The position numbers and the translations under genes are program-made. From Calditrichota bacterium (GTDB lineage Bacteria > Calditrichota > Calditrichia > RBG-13-44-9 > J042): 41,967 nucleotides of DNA. The DNA lies in NCBI GenBank assembly GCA_013150955.1, contig JAADJD010000062.1, positions 113,416 through 155,382 on the forward strand, given 5' to 3'. Below the pieces are notes generated by a model. It had not been told where the DNA came from and made no database searches. It saw nothing but the letters and a program-made list of their open reading frames with translations. Numbering within the stretch: the first letter of the stretch is position 1; each line of letters opens with the position of its first letter. Shown piece after piece: positions 24,417 to 33,730 of the stretch.

Positions 24417-27400
24417 TTAGCGGACGAGCATGAGCTTACCATACTGGCTGGCCTGCCCGTATGCAATGCGGTAGAAATAAATCCCCGAAGCCACGCTTAC
24501 CTTCTGGGCATTCTTGCCCTGCCAGCGAAACCGTACGGTTGTCGGTTTCGAGACCGGCAATTGCTGTCGGTAAATTTCCTGCCCCAGAATGTTGAAAATC
24601 TTCAACTCCACAAAGCGGGCCCCGGGCTGGGGATCGTGGATCTGCACCACAAACTCCGTCGTATCGTTAAACGGATTCGGGAAGGGGCCCCGCAGACTCA
24701 GTCGTTTTCCCCGTTGCACTTCCGGGGTTTCGGCATCGGCAATTTTTACCAGATTCTCCACCGTCGCCATGGCGAAAGCCGTCCCCGCTCCATAAATTTC
24801 CTGACCTATCTGTCCAGACTTTTCCCATCCTTCCCGCAAATCTTCCAGGGGGATGTAAAGATCCGGGTGATTCAGCGAACCGTAGCGGGCCGTATCCGTG
24901 TGCACCACTTCCAGCGGGAGATGGGGCGGATAGGTGTAATACAAAACGGCCTGTGACTGCTCCACAAACGCCTGAATGAGCTGCTGGACAAATTCTGGAA
25001 CGATGCCTCCCACCAGCTGGGAATATTCCAGCAGGTACAGCACGGTCTCGTATTGCTCCTTGGGTGTAATCACCGCACTGTGCTTCATGGGGGAGAGCCC
25101 CATAAAGGTCTGGTAGTACTGTCCATATCCGTAATCGCATTCCCACATCCAGGTGAGCCGGAATATGTTGGCCAACGCCACGTAACTTAACCCGAGGTAC
25201 CAGGGATCGCCCGTCATGGCATACAGACGCGCACAGGCGGCAGCCCCAATGGCGCTCATGTGAACCTCGTACATGAGGTCAAATCCTTTGCCTTCAAAAT
25301 GGGAGATCCCCGCAATAGCTTCTCGCAGGTAGGTGCTATCCCCGGTTAGCTCAAACACGTCCAGCATCAAATAGGCATAACCGCCTACCGCATCCGGCTC
25401 CGATCCGTAAAGGGGTTGATTGCCGGCGTAAGCAAACTTCACTGGAAATTCGTAATTCACGTTATGGGCCAGATCGATGACCACTGGAATGGATTGCAAC
25501 AACAATCGCCGCGCTGTGGAATCCCCCATCTTTGCCAGCGCCGACAGGCCCATGTGCAACTGCATGGTGTACCAGCTATCGCCCTCGGTAATGCCTTCGT
25601 TAGGATAATCGTTCACGATGGTCTGGTACTGCTGGTTGAAAAAGTACGGCAGGGTTGCCGAAAGGGTCTCATCCAGGTCGGAAAGTTCGCCGAAAAGATT
25701 TTCGTAGCGCTTCAGCGGAACCAGGACGTCCAGCTGGGCGATCATTTCCGCACTGTTGAATCGGGTGATGTCCACATACGCCCTCAGAAACGGTTTACCA
25801 TTCAGCTGCACCCAGCAGGAGGGATCTTTTAAATCCCGGGCACTTTTGCGAGCAATCTCCTGCCAGTTTACCGTCATCACCGGCGGAACGGAAATCTGCC
25901 TCAGCACCTGAGCCAGGCCTTCCAGATAGCGCAACATGACGTCATCTTCGCTGCGGGGATGATCTGGATAGAGTTTCAAAAAAGCATCGGTCAGGATTAG
26001 TGGACTGTTCGGGAAGGTCTGGTTCACGTCCACCGCGCGCAAATACCCAAAATCCCGCCGGCTGGTTTGCACCACATCGCGAGGTTTGACTCGCAGTCGT
26101 TCAAAATACGGATTCAATCGGGAAAAATTTTGAAAATACAGTATGGTTGCCTCCGTTCCTCCCTGATCCACCAGAAAGGTGAACCCGGTTGCCAGCGGTA
26201 CCTGACTGGCAAAAACCCGTGGCGATGCTTCTACCCATTCATCACGTCCCCGATGGTAAAACCGAAATTCGCGGGCGGATTGATCGATGGGGTGGGCGGA
26301 ATGTGCCTGCACCTGCCCCACAAACCGCAGCAAACCCGGTGCATCCCGATAGGCCACCACCTGACCAACCATCTGCCCCCACGACCGTTCCGCTTCCAGG
26401 CGAACGACGATGGAGTCCTCGTTTTGATTCACGGTCACCGCCTTCAGGCCTTCTGCCGCGGTGAGATTCAGGGAAGGTGCATTCAGGATGCGGGTGGCCA
26501 GTGCCCGCTCGTTACCATTCAGCGGGGAAATCAAAATATAGTCGTCGTAGCGACCGGCCTCATAAAAAACCTCGAATCCTCCGCTGATCAGGCGAAACCC
26601 GTTCTGCCACAGGGAATCCAGGTAAACCGCAGAGGCTGCGGCCAGGGTAGTAACCGTGGTTGTCCAGACGGCCTGTCCGTCCACGCCATCGGGATCGGTT
26701 ATGCGGGCCTGCACTTCGTAAGTGGTATTTTCCTGCAGTCCGTAAATGGTTTTACGAAACAGACTATCCTCCCGGCTCATCACCCCCACCGGGATCCAGT
26801 CTCCATCTCCCCGCAAACGGTACCACAGCTCCACCCGCCCGTTCCGATTGGCGTCGCCCCGGTACTGCAGTTCACAGGTCACCCGGTGAATACCAGCCGC
26901 CCGGACGGTAAACGCCAGCGAAACCAGTCTGGGGGTTTGCAAACGCACACCGGTAAAGCGCTGGGGATTGGGCCCCACTACGCCATCGTTGTCGGTGGCA
27001 CGGATTTCCACTTCGTACGTCTGATCGGCTTGCAAACCACTCAACACCCCCTGGAAACGAAAATCCCCGCGCTGCAGGGATTGCTCTGCTGACCAGTCTC
27101 CATTCTCCGGCCGGTAGCGCAGAAACGCCTGACCATTCCGGTTGTCATCCCCCCAGAACGGCAGGGTAATCCGCACCTCGCTGACGGTTGCTTCCAGTTG
27201 GGCTGTCTCCAGCACCAATCGATCCTCAGCTCGGGTGGTCAATTTCAGCACCGGGCGAAAATATTCCGGGAAATATTCCCGGGAGGCAACATCCAGAATG
27301 CCGGTACCGGCAGCCGGAACGGGCTCCCGAACCACCAGCCCCATATTGCTATCCGGGTGGACCAGCCAGAATTGCACCAGCGGGGTCAGATTCCACTGCA

Positions 27401-27959
27401 ACCACTGGCCGGTGGCCATGTCCGGCGTAACCACCAGGCTATCTACCGGGACGCCCTGACGGTCTGCGGGAATGCCATCGGCTCCCGGCTGATCCCATAA
27501 CAGCGATCCCTGGCGGGCCGCCAGCCAGCTGCACTCTCCCGTCCGGGCCGGCCGGCCATCGTAGCCACCCGGATCGTCTCCCTGACCTTCTCCCCATGGC
27601 TTCTTCAAGCGGTACACCGCCAGGGTTTTTGCCACCGATTGTTCGGTGCGTCGTTGCACCAGGTATAATTGTAATTCGGCCCGGTCAATTTCCAGCGACC
27701 GGGGAAGGTGGGACAGATCGAAGCGCAACAGGGCAAATTTGGCATCCGCCATGGCCCCGTTGCCGGTCACCTCCAGAAAGGTTTCCGCACCCGTGTTGTT
27801 TTCCGGCTTATCGGCCAGAATGTGGGCATCCTGTGCCCCCTGGTAGCCGTTTACCCCGCCCTGCAAAATCACCGTTTGCTGGGCAAACAAACCACTGTTG
27901 ATCAGAACTCCCCCCAATACCAGCCACAAAACCCCAAAGATGCCGTGCTTCATCGTCAT
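24417..27959 (-). CDS. Large T9SS-exported multidomain protein, putative novel mannan-active enzyme
   Basis: The 1180-residue protein has a signal peptide ending near FAQQ (26-28). Residues about 28-245 form a DNRLRE/CBM96-like beta-sandwich (ALLRFDLSHLPRSLEIDRAE, QWLQWNLTPLVQFW). Two FN3-like domains follow (about 250-345 and 345-440; each ends with a YEVEIRATDNDG/YEVQARITDPDG strand). Residues about 440-1090 match no family I know. The first part is beta-rich (EVFYEAGRYDDYILISPLNG). The rest looks helical, with paired aromatic-rich segments (GITEGDSWYTMQLHMGLSAL, YGSEPDAVGGYAYLMLDVFE, FDLMYEVHMSAIGAAACARL, WECDYGYGQYYQTFMGL), the layout of an alpha/alpha-toroid glycosidase or lyase. Residues about 1095-1180 are a T9SS sorting domain (FPNPFNDTTEFVVQI ... 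SQYGKLMLVR). Context implies an extracellular mannan-degrading or mannan-binding role; activity is inference. Confidence 0.85.
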   Translation of the reverse strand: MTMKHGIFGVLWLVLGGVLINSGLFAQQTVILQGGVNGYQGAQDAHILADKPENNTGAETFLEVTGNGAMADAKFALLRFDLSHLPRSLEIDRAELQLYLVQRRTEQSVAKTLAVYRLKKPWGEGQGDDPGGYDGRPARTGECSWLAARQGSLLWDQPGADGIPADRQGVPVDSLVVTPDMATGQWLQWNLTPLVQFWLVHPDSNMGLVVREPVPAAGTGILDVASREYFPEYFRPVLKLTTRAEDRLVLETAQLEATVSEVRITLPFWGDDNRNGQAFLRYRPENGDWSAEQSLQRGDFRFQGVLSGLQADQTYEVEIRATDNDGVVGPNPQRFTGVRLQTPRLVSLAFTVRAAGIHRVTCELQYRGDANRNGRVELWYRLRGDGDWIPVGVMSREDSLFRKTIYGLQENTTYEVQARITDPDGVDGQAVWTTTVTTLAAASAVYLDSLWQNGFRLISGGFEVFYEAGRYDDYILISPLNGNERALATRILNAPSLNLTAAEGLKAVTVNQNEDSIVVRLEAERSWGQMVGQVVAYRDAPGLLRFVGQVQAHSAHPIDQSAREFRFYHRGRDEWVEASPRVFASQVPLATGFTFLVDQGGTEATILYFQNFSRLNPYFERLRVKPRDVVQTSRRDFGYLRAVDVNQTFPNSPLILTDAFLKLYPDHPRSEDDVMLRYLEGLAQVLRQISVPPVMTVNWQEIARKSARDLKDPSCWVQLNGKPFLRAYVDITRFNSAEMIAQLDVLVPLKRYENLFGELSDLDETLSATLPYFFNQQYQTIVNDYPNEGITEGDSWYTMQLHMGLSALAKMGDSTARRLLLQSIPVVIDLAHNVNYEFPVKFAYAGNQPLYGSEPDAVGGYAYLMLDVFELTGDSTYLREAIAGISHFEGKGFDLMYEVHMSAIGAAACARLYAMTGDPWYLGLSYVALANIFRLTWMWECDYGYGQYYQTFMGLSPMKHSAVITPKEQYETVLYLLEYSQLVGGIVPEFVQQLIQAFVEQSQAVLYYTYPPHLPLEVVHTDTARYGSLNHPDLYIPLEDLREGWEKSGQIGQEIYGAGTAFAMATVENLVKIADAETPEVQRGKRLSLRGPFPNPFNDTTEFVVQIHDPQPGARFVELKIFNILGQEIYRQQLPVSKPTTVRFRWQGKNAQKVSVASGIYFYRIAYGQASQYGKLMLVR

Positions 27960-28022
27960 GTGTTCTCCTTCACATCGGTGTCACGTTACCAAATAATGAT
28001 TTCAGGGAACAACTCCCCGGGA

Positions 28023-28955
28023 TTATCCCACCCGGTGCTTCCACAGCGCGTCGATCAACCGGGATACTTTACCCACCGCCAGACCCACCACCTTATCCGC
28101 CCCTCCGTAGAATACCAGCAGATCGTCATCAAAAATGGCCGTTCCCTGAGGAAAAACCACGTTATTCACATCGCCAATTTTTTCGTAGTCGCGTTCCGGT
28201 TCCAGAATGGGATACGGCAGGCGGGCAAGTACCTTTAAGGGATTGCGTTCATCCAGCAGAACGGCTCCCGCCCGGTAAGTCAGCTGCTTATCCACCCCAT
28301 GGTAAATCAGGATCCAACCGGCATCGGTTAAAAACGGTGGCGGGCCGGCTCCGATTTTTTCGGCTTCCCAGATCTGCTCCCCGTACAATACCGTATGGTC
28401 ATCCAGATTGGCCAGGTGACGTTCCCAGTACTCCGGCTCGGGTTCCAGAAAATGATCCAGATCGTCAAACAGGGCGATCTGAATGTTGGGCTCAATGCGG
28501 TGCATGAAGGCCACCTTGCCATCCACCCGACCGGGAAACAGCATGGCATCTTTGTCCCAGGTATCCGGCCCAACCTGACCAATTTTATGGTATTCCCGAA
28601 AATCTTTTGTTTCCGCCATGATGATGCGTACCTCTTCCCCATCGAATCCGGAATAAAACACAAAGTAGCGATCCTCGAAGGGAACGATACGTGGATCCTC
28701 ACATCCGCGGGATTCCTGAGGAAGGGTACGCGAAATGACCGGTTCGTCATGGCGTTCCAGCACCTCGCCATGGCGATTCAACCGGGCATAGCCGATGGTG
28801 GAATAGTTATCCCCCTCCACGGCTCGATAGAGCATGTGGATATCTTCGTTACCGCGAACGGTGCCCGGATTAAACGCTGCTCGCGATTCCCAGGCATTTT
28901 CCTCTCGCGGCCCCAGGATGATCCCGTTTACTCTTTCCAGCTGAAACTGACCCAT
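28023..28955 (-). CDS. GH130 family beta-mannoside phosphorylase/mannosidase
   Basis: The 310-residue protein is a five-bladed beta-propeller enzyme of GH130. Diagnostic segments: FNPGTVRGNEDIHMLYRAVE, the catalytic Asp87 in GCEDPRIVPF, TWDKDAMLFPGRVDGKVAFM followed by HRIEP, the IYHGVDKQLTYRAGAVLLD blade and VVFPQGTAIFDDDLLVFYGGAD. Family members either phosphorylyse beta-1,4- or beta-1,2-mannosides to mannose-1-phosphate or hydrolyse beta-1,2-mannosides; I cannot decide which from sequence alone. There is no signal peptide, so it is cytoplasmic, beside beta-mannosidase. The start is the ATG at 28955 with AAGGAGA upstream; a GTG nine codons earlier lies before the ribosome site. It is 36 bases downstream of the preceding gene in the operon. 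Confidence 0.93.
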   Translation of the reverse strand: MGQFQLERVNGIILGPREENAWESRAAFNPGTVRGNEDIHMLYRAVEGDNYSTIGYARLNRHGEVLERHDEPVISRTLPQESRGCEDPRIVPFEDRYFVFYSGFDGEEVRIIMAETKDFREYHKIGQVGPDTWDKDAMLFPGRVDGKVAFMHRIEPNIQIALFDDLDHFLEPEPEYWERHLANLDDHTVLYGEQIWEAEKIGAGPPPFLTDAGWILIYHGVDKQLTYRAGAVLLDERNPLKVLARLPYPILEPERDYEKIGDVNNVVFPQGTAIFDDDLLVFYGGADKVVGLAVGKVSRLIDALWKHRVG

Positions 28956-28991
28956 CTGCCCATCTCCTTTTTTACATTCCACGATTTACTT

Positions 28992-30425
28992 TTAATTCAA
29001 TGTTTTCTTGAACGTTGCTCTGGAAGCGTCATTCAACTGCCGGCGGAATCGGTTCATTTCGGCCCGCGCAATGGGATTCCGTTCAATGGCCTGCAGAATC
29101 ATCAATGCCTCGATGGTCGACTCGGCACCGGCATTGCGATTGACCCGAACCGATCCTGCGGGCGATTTACCATCCCCGGTCATGGAAGGTTCCCGATACA
29201 GCCCATCGAAGCAGCGTCCTGTCCGGGCATCGTACATTACGGCTCCGGCGGGATTGTTCCCGAAGAGCCAGGCGGCCAGCTGCCCGGCCTGACGTGCGTA
29301 GGCCTCCTGCCCGGTGATCCGATACGCCATCAAACTGGCCATGACCATGGGACGAATATCGTAGGCAATTTGCGGGAACGCCTCCCGGCGCACCACCTGA
29401 ACCCCCGCCGCGCTTCCCCGAAACTGCAGCGCGTGCAGGAACCGGTTTTCCAGCAAATAGTGGTAAAAATAGCGGACTTCCACCAGGGCGCGACGCACCC
29501 ATTCTTCTTTCTGCAGGAAAGATCCCAGGGTCAACAGTGCATGGGACTGGCTATTGCCCCAGGCATGCCAGAGATTTCGCCAGCTCCGAAAGGCTCCAAA
29601 GGGAAACCGAAGGGAATCGCCTGTTTGCATGATAAGGATGCCCCTGGCCAATCGTTCGGCCAGGGCCACCAGATGTCCCCGAAACTCTGGGGAGGCCTGT
29701 GGTAAATATTGATCCAGTGCCAGCAACATCACCGCTGCCTGATCGGCACCGGTTTCTACCGGCAGGTAGGCCGGACAAACCAGTCCATCATAAACCACCG
29801 TATCTGGATACGTTGATAAAACGCTATCGTAAAGGGAAAAACTCAATTCCAGGGCATGCTCTGCCTGTAACGCCAGGGGAACATTTTTGGCGCGTAGCAG
29901 GGGCAGGGCGCGTGCCAGCGCCCACTGGGCGCGCCAGGTCCACCAATCCGGACGATTCGTACTGGTCTCTCCATCACGATTGATGGAATAATCCTCCTGA
30001 ATAAAATTGTAAAATGTGCCCTCCGGGCTTTGCATGTGAAGTAAAAAGCGCACCAGCAGTTCCACCCGGCGCCAGGAATCCATCCGCCCGTGGCGCTCGT
30101 AATCTTCCAGGTACACCAGAATGGCCCGCGCGGCATCATCCACACAGGCAATGCCTTCTCCCGGCGCAGCAATGGGCCGGTAATCCGGATATTCCGCGTA
30201 AATCCGCACAATGCCCATTTCCGAATCACCCGTGGGTACGACCTGGAAGAGGGCATTGAGGTGAGACAGGTTTACCAGCGGCAAGGGGCGACTGGCACAC
30301 CGCCAGCCTATCACCAGCAACGGCAACACCAGCACCAGTAGTCCCCCTCCAACCTTCCACCAACAGAATCCGGAGGTGTGCCCGTTTTTCCGGTTCATTG
30401 GACGATTGTTTCCCTTTCTCCTCAC
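28992..30425 (-). CDS. Membrane-anchored putative alpha/alpha-toroid (six-hairpin) glycosidase-like protein
   Basis: The 477-residue protein starts at GTG (30425) with AAGGAG nine bases upstream; an ATG at codon 10 has a poorer site. Residues about 24-42 are a single hydrophobic segment, signal anchor or signal peptide, not a clear lipobox. The rest is all-helical in pattern with repeated aromatic and acidic segments: GEGIACVDDAARAILVYLED (about 94-113), FLLHMQSPEGTFYNFIQEDY, WWTWRAQWALARALPLL, SWRNLWHAWGNSQSHALLTL and GRCFDGL near the C-terminus. Such paired helices with conserved Asp, Trp and His are seen in six-hairpin glycosidases and unsaturated glycuronyl hydrolases, but I cannot place it in a family. 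Its position between the ABC permeases and GH130 suggests a periplasmic mannooligosaccharide enzyme. Confidence 0.75.
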   Translation of the reverse strand: MRRKGNNRPMNRKNGHTSGFCWWKVGGGLLVLVLPLLVIGWRCASRPLPLVNLSHLNALFQVVPTGDSEMGIVRIYAEYPDYRPIAAPGEGIACVDDAARAILVYLEDYERHGRMDSWRRVELLVRFLLHMQSPEGTFYNFIQEDYSINRDGETSTNRPDWWTWRAQWALARALPLLRAKNVPLALQAEHALELSFSLYDSVLSTYPDTVVYDGLVCPAYLPVETGADQAAVMLLALDQYLPQASPEFRGHLVALAERLARGILIMQTGDSLRFPFGAFRSWRNLWHAWGNSQSHALLTLGSFLQKEEWVRRALVEVRYFYHYLLENRFLHALQFRGSAAGVQVVRREAFPQIAYDIRPMVMASLMAYRITGQEAYARQAGQLAAWLFGNNPAGAVMYDARTGRCFDGLYREPSMTGDGKSPAGSVRVNRNAGAESTIEALMILQAIERNPIARAEMNRFRRQLNDASRATFKKTLN

Positions 30426-30431
30426 TGCGGT

Positions 30432-31247
30432 TCACTCCTTTAATCCGGTTGTGGCCATACTTTCAATGAAGTAGCGCTGGAAGAACAGATAGGCCAGCAC
30501 AATGGGCAACGCCAGCATGGTTGCCGCCGCCAGCTTTACCCCCAGCTGGGCCTCCGCCCGTCCCCCCACCGCAAACAGGGCAATCAACTGAGGCATGGTC
30601 ATCAACTCCTCCACCCGAATCACAATCAGTGGCCAGAGCACCTCGTTCCAGGTATTCATGAAGGTGATGATGCCCACGGTCACCAGCGCCGGTACAGCAT
30701 TGGGCCAGAGAATCCGAAATAAAATCTGCAAATCGCCGCAGCCATCGATGCGTGCGGCATCGATGAGATCCTGCGGAATGCTCATGAAAAACTGGCGAAA
30801 CATGATGATGCCAAACGCATTCATGATGTAGGGCACGATCAGGGCCAGATAGGTATCCACCCAGCCAAATTTGACCATCAGGATGTACTGGGGAATCAGG
30901 GTAATCTGAAATGGCAGCGTCATCGTAAAGAGAATGACGTAAAAAATCAGATTGCGTCCCCGGAAGCGCAAGCGCGATAGCGCATACCCCACCATGGAAC
31001 CAAACACCAGTACTCCGGCCGTTACGGCCGCGGAAACCAGCAGACTGTTCAGCAGTGCCCGAAAGATCGGGATTTTCTCCACCACCTGTTGATAGCTGTG
31101 CAAAGACATACGGGAGGGCAACAGCACCAGCGACTCGATTTCCTTCTCCGGTGCCAGCGAGGCCATCACCATCCAGAAAAATGGATAGGTGAAAACAATC
31201 ACTCCGGCAATCAGCACCAGGTAAATCATCCATTTGCGCGAACCCAT
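30432..31247 (-). CDS. ABC sugar transporter permease, MalG/UgpE-type
   Basis: The 271-residue inner-membrane protein has six membrane helices and the cytoplasmic EAA loop DAARIDGCGDLQILFRILWP near residue 180, which docks the ATPase. The N-terminal MIYLVLIAGVIVFTYPFFWM and the periplasmic loop LLPSRMSLHSYQQ are typical of CUT1 family MalG-like subunits, which import oligosaccharides. The ATG at 31247 (MGSRKWM) has GGGG upstream; a TTG ten codons earlier is unlikely. It is six bases from the next gene but 196 bases after the other permease. No ATPase gene is in the locus, so a shared MsmK/MalK-type ATPase encoded elsewhere is expected. Confidence 0.94.
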   Translation of the reverse strand: MGSRKWMIYLVLIAGVIVFTYPFFWMVMASLAPEKEIESLVLLPSRMSLHSYQQVVEKIPIFRALLNSLLVSAAVTAGVLVFGSMVGYALSRLRFRGRNLIFYVILFTMTLPFQITLIPQYILMVKFGWVDTYLALIVPYIMNAFGIIMFRQFFMSIPQDLIDAARIDGCGDLQILFRILWPNAVPALVTVGIITFMNTWNEVLWPLIVIRVEELMTMPQLIALFAVGGRAEAQLGVKLAAATMLALPIVLAYLFFQRYFIESMATTGLKE

Positions 31248-31443
31248 CTGATGTCCCCGTGTTAAATGCCTTCCCAATCGTTCATTACGAAATTTTCAAA
31301 AGCGGCTGATGGCATCCCGTTCCCGGAATATTCTCCATTCCATGAAATGGTAACCGGAATCATCCGCCCCGCTGGAAGGGCGGCTTTCAATCTGGACATG
31401 ACTGTTTTGCCCCTCTTCACGAATTCACCCCTTCCTGTCACCC
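31248..31443 (-). other. 196-base gap between the two permease genes
   Basis: Permease pairs normally abut. This gap holds a 61-codon open frame (31262-31447) whose TTG start overlaps the stop of the upstream permease and has GGGAGG seven bases before it. The deduced product, rich in Gly, Arg and Asn, resembles nothing I know. It could be a small protein, a remnant or chance. No promoter or terminator is evident. Confidence 0.3.
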
Positions 31444-32304
31444 TCAAATCGTGACCTCCCGTTCCACCAATTTTTTCTGGATGACCACCACCAGCATGAT
31501 CAACAGGGCAAAAAAGAAGCCCAGGGTAGCGGCATATCCCATGTGGTAAAAAAAGAATCCTTCCTTATATATATAAAGCACAGCCGAAAGGGTACGATTG
31601 AGCGGCCCGCCTCCGGTTAAAATGTAGGGTTCAATAAACAGGGAAAACCCACCAATGGTGGACAGAACCACCACCAGGAAGATGGTGGGATTGATCATGG
31701 GCAGGGTAATGTGGCGAAATTTTTGCCAGGCGGTAGCGCCTTCCAGATCGGCAGCCTCGTACAATTGCGCCGGCACGCTCTGCAGGCCGACCAGGAACAA
31801 CACAATGTACAACCCCACGTTTTTCCAGGTGGCCATCAGGGCGATGGACGGCATGGCCAGATCGGGATCCACCAGCCAACCCACTTTCCCCAGACCGATG
31901 GCCACCAGCAGCCGGTTCAATAATCCAGAATCGTAACTGAAAAGCCGCTGCCAGAGGATGGTCACCACCACCCCGGAAACAATCACCGGCAAAAAATAGG
32001 CTGCGCGGAAAAATCCCCGCAAACGCAATTGGCGATTGAGCAATTCCGCAAAAAACAGGGCCACGACAATCTGCAAGGGAATATGGATCAGCAGGAAAAT
32101 CAGCGTGTTGCCCAGTGCCCGGAAGAACAATGCATCGTTGGCCAGCCGGTGGAAGTTATGCAATCCCACAAACTCCATGGGTGCAATGATATTCCAGCGG
32201 TGAAACACCAGCACCAGCGAAAAACCCACCGGAAATGCAACGAACAATAGAAAATGCACCACGTATGGCAACACGAATCCGTAGCCGGTGTAACGTCGGG
32301 TCAT
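31444..32304 (-). CDS. ABC sugar transporter permease, MalF/UgpA-type
   Basis: The 286-residue inner-membrane protein (292 if started at the ATG at 32322) has six membrane helices and the EAA loop YEAADLEGATAWQKFRHITL near residue 190. The N-terminal GYGFVLPYVVHFLLFVAFPV and VEPYILTGGGPLNRTLS-type final loop (EPYILTGGGPLNRT) are characteristic of CUT1 MalF-like subunits. Its partner is the permease downstream and the solute-binding lipoprotein upstream. I prefer the ATG at 32304 (MTRRYTG), which has AGGTGG at five bases; the upstream ATG has no ribosome site. Confidence 0.94.
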   Translation of the reverse strand: MTRRYTGYGFVLPYVVHFLLFVAFPVGFSLVLVFHRWNIIAPMEFVGLHNFHRLANDALFFRALGNTLIFLLIHIPLQIVVALFFAELLNRQLRLRGFFRAAYFLPVIVSGVVVTILWQRLFSYDSGLLNRLLVAIGLGKVGWLVDPDLAMPSIALMATWKNVGLYIVLFLVGLQSVPAQLYEAADLEGATAWQKFRHITLPMINPTIFLVVVLSTIGGFSLFIEPYILTGGGPLNRTLSAVLYIYKEGFFFYHMGYAATLGFFFALLIMLVVVIQKKLVEREVTI

Positions 32305-32386
32305 ACCTTCCACCTGTTTCATGCTTTTGTCATGCCGGTCTCAACCGGTTTTACAGAAAAACGATTCCCCATGCAGATCGCCGGGA

Positions 32387-33730
32387 TCACAGCATCAGCC
32401 TGACTCGGCGGGCGGCTTCTTCCAGCGCCTTATCCACCGGAACCACTCCATAGATGACACTGGCCTCGAACTGCTGGGAAATGGCGTCGAACACCTCTTT
32501 CAATACCGGGCAGACATCGGTGCCCCGAACATACTGTGCCTGCCGGGCAAATGGCTTCATCCGGGGATTTTTTTCAAAATACGCCTGAAAGTAGGGATCC
32601 TGAAACAGATTCCGTCGCCGGGGCAGCTGATCGGTGGTCTCCAGAAACAGGCGATCGTTTTCCTTGCTAATCATGAAGCGCACAAATTTCCAGGCCAGTC
32701 GCGGATTGGGACTGGTTCCAAAAATGACAATGTTTTTAGGATCCCCATAGGTGTAAACCGGGCCCTGGTGATCATCGGGAACCGGCACGGGTGCAAATCG
32801 ATATTCAAAACCTTCCGGTTTAAATTTTTCCAGATACCGCACTACCCAGGGGCCGGTGAACTGGGTGGCCACCTGTCCCGCAATAAACGGATCCTGCCGG
32901 CCTTCCATGGGATCGCGGGGTAAATGGCCGCCCGCATACAGGCGACGGAGAAATTGAAACACTTCTCGGGCGTAACGATTGTTAAACACGACCCGATTGC
33001 CCGTTACCAGTGGGGCACCCTCACTGGCTGCCAGATACAGGGGATAAAAATCGAAGAGCCGTTTCCACCAGGTGACATTCACATTCAGGTAGCCGATCCA
33101 CCGATCCACATAGCCATCGCCATCGGTGTCGGCTTTCATTTTTTCTGCCGCCTGTAAATATTCGCTGTAGGTGGCCGGGGGCCGATCCAGGCCGATCGCC
33201 CGGAAAAGCCCCACATTGTACACCATCATGATGGGGTTAATCTTCCAGGGAACCTGGTAAATGTGGCCATCTTCCGAAGTAGCTTCCCGCACCACGGCCG
33301 AATCGCAGCGCTGGTAAAGAAATTCCAGAAATCCCGGAAGCGTATCCAGCGGCACCAGCACCCCTGCGCGGGCAAAGGCTTCCACATCCCCCTGCCACAT
33401 GTTGGAATACACATCGGGCGTGGTTTTGCCCACCACCGCGGCCAGAATGACTTCCTCGCTGGACTGTCCCTCTGGAACGGGCTGATAACGCACCGGCGTG
33501 TCCGGATGCCGACGATTCCATTCGGCCACTACCAGGCGGGCAAATTCAATCTCGTAAGGATTGTTCGATGACCAGTAGATGATTTCGTTGGGATTGCGCT
33601 GACGGGTGGATGTGCAGGCCAATCCTGAGAGGATCAACGCGCTGCAGACCGCCAGGTAAACCACCTGACGACAACGCCAAACCATCCGTGCCCGTCTTAC
33701 CGATCGACCATCAAAAAAATGCATCACCAT
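32387..33730 (-). CDS. ABC sugar transporter solute-binding lipoprotein (family 1)
   Basis: The 447-residue protein has a long basic N-terminus, hydrophobic segment and lipobox-like SGLAC (Cys39), then a Thr/Ser/Arg/Gln-rich linker. The mature part is a type 1 extracellular solute-binding protein: IIYWSSNNPYEIEFARLVVA, PDVYSNMWQGDVEAFARAGV, the KINPIMMVYNVGLFRAIGLD segment, GPWVVRYL and the C-terminal RLAWKFVRFMISKEND. Such proteins capture oligosaccharides in the periplasm for CUT1 importers; manno-oligosaccharides are the expected ligand from context. GAGG precedes the ATG by seven bases. It is 76 bases downstream of the PorV-like gene with no promoter visible between them. Confidence 0.93.
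   Translation of the reverse strand: MVMHFFDGRSVRRARMVWRCRQVVYLAVCSALILSGLACTSTRQRNPNEIIYWSSNNPYEIEFARLVVAEWNRRHPDTPVRYQPVPEGQSSEEVILAAVVGKTTPDVYSNMWQGDVEAFARAGVLVPLDTLPGFLEFLYQRCDSAVVREATSEDGHIYQVPWKINPIMMVYNVGLFRAIGLDRPPATYSEYLQAAEKMKADTDGDGYVDRWIGYLNVNVTWWKRLFDFYPLYLAASEGAPLVTGNRVVFNNRYAREVFQFLRRLYAGGHLPRDPMEGRQDPFIAGQVATQFTGPWVVRYLEKFKPEGFEYRFAPVPVPDDHQGPVYTYGDPKNIVIFGTSPNPRLAWKFVRFMISKENDRLFLETTDQLPRRRNLFQDPYFQAYFEKNPRMKPFARQAQYVRGTDVCPVLKEVFDAISQQFEASVIYGVVPVDKALEEAARRVRLML

Noticed and set aside
26067-27092. Plus-strand open frame (341 codons) opposite the 1180-residue protein
   Set aside because: Antisense shadow without start signals or recognisable domains.
28395-29705. Long plus-strand open frame (436 codons) opposite GH130 and the toroid-like gene
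   Set aside because: It spans parts of two real genes antisense, has no ribosome site and has a product with no domain pattern; it is a GC-rich frame shadow.
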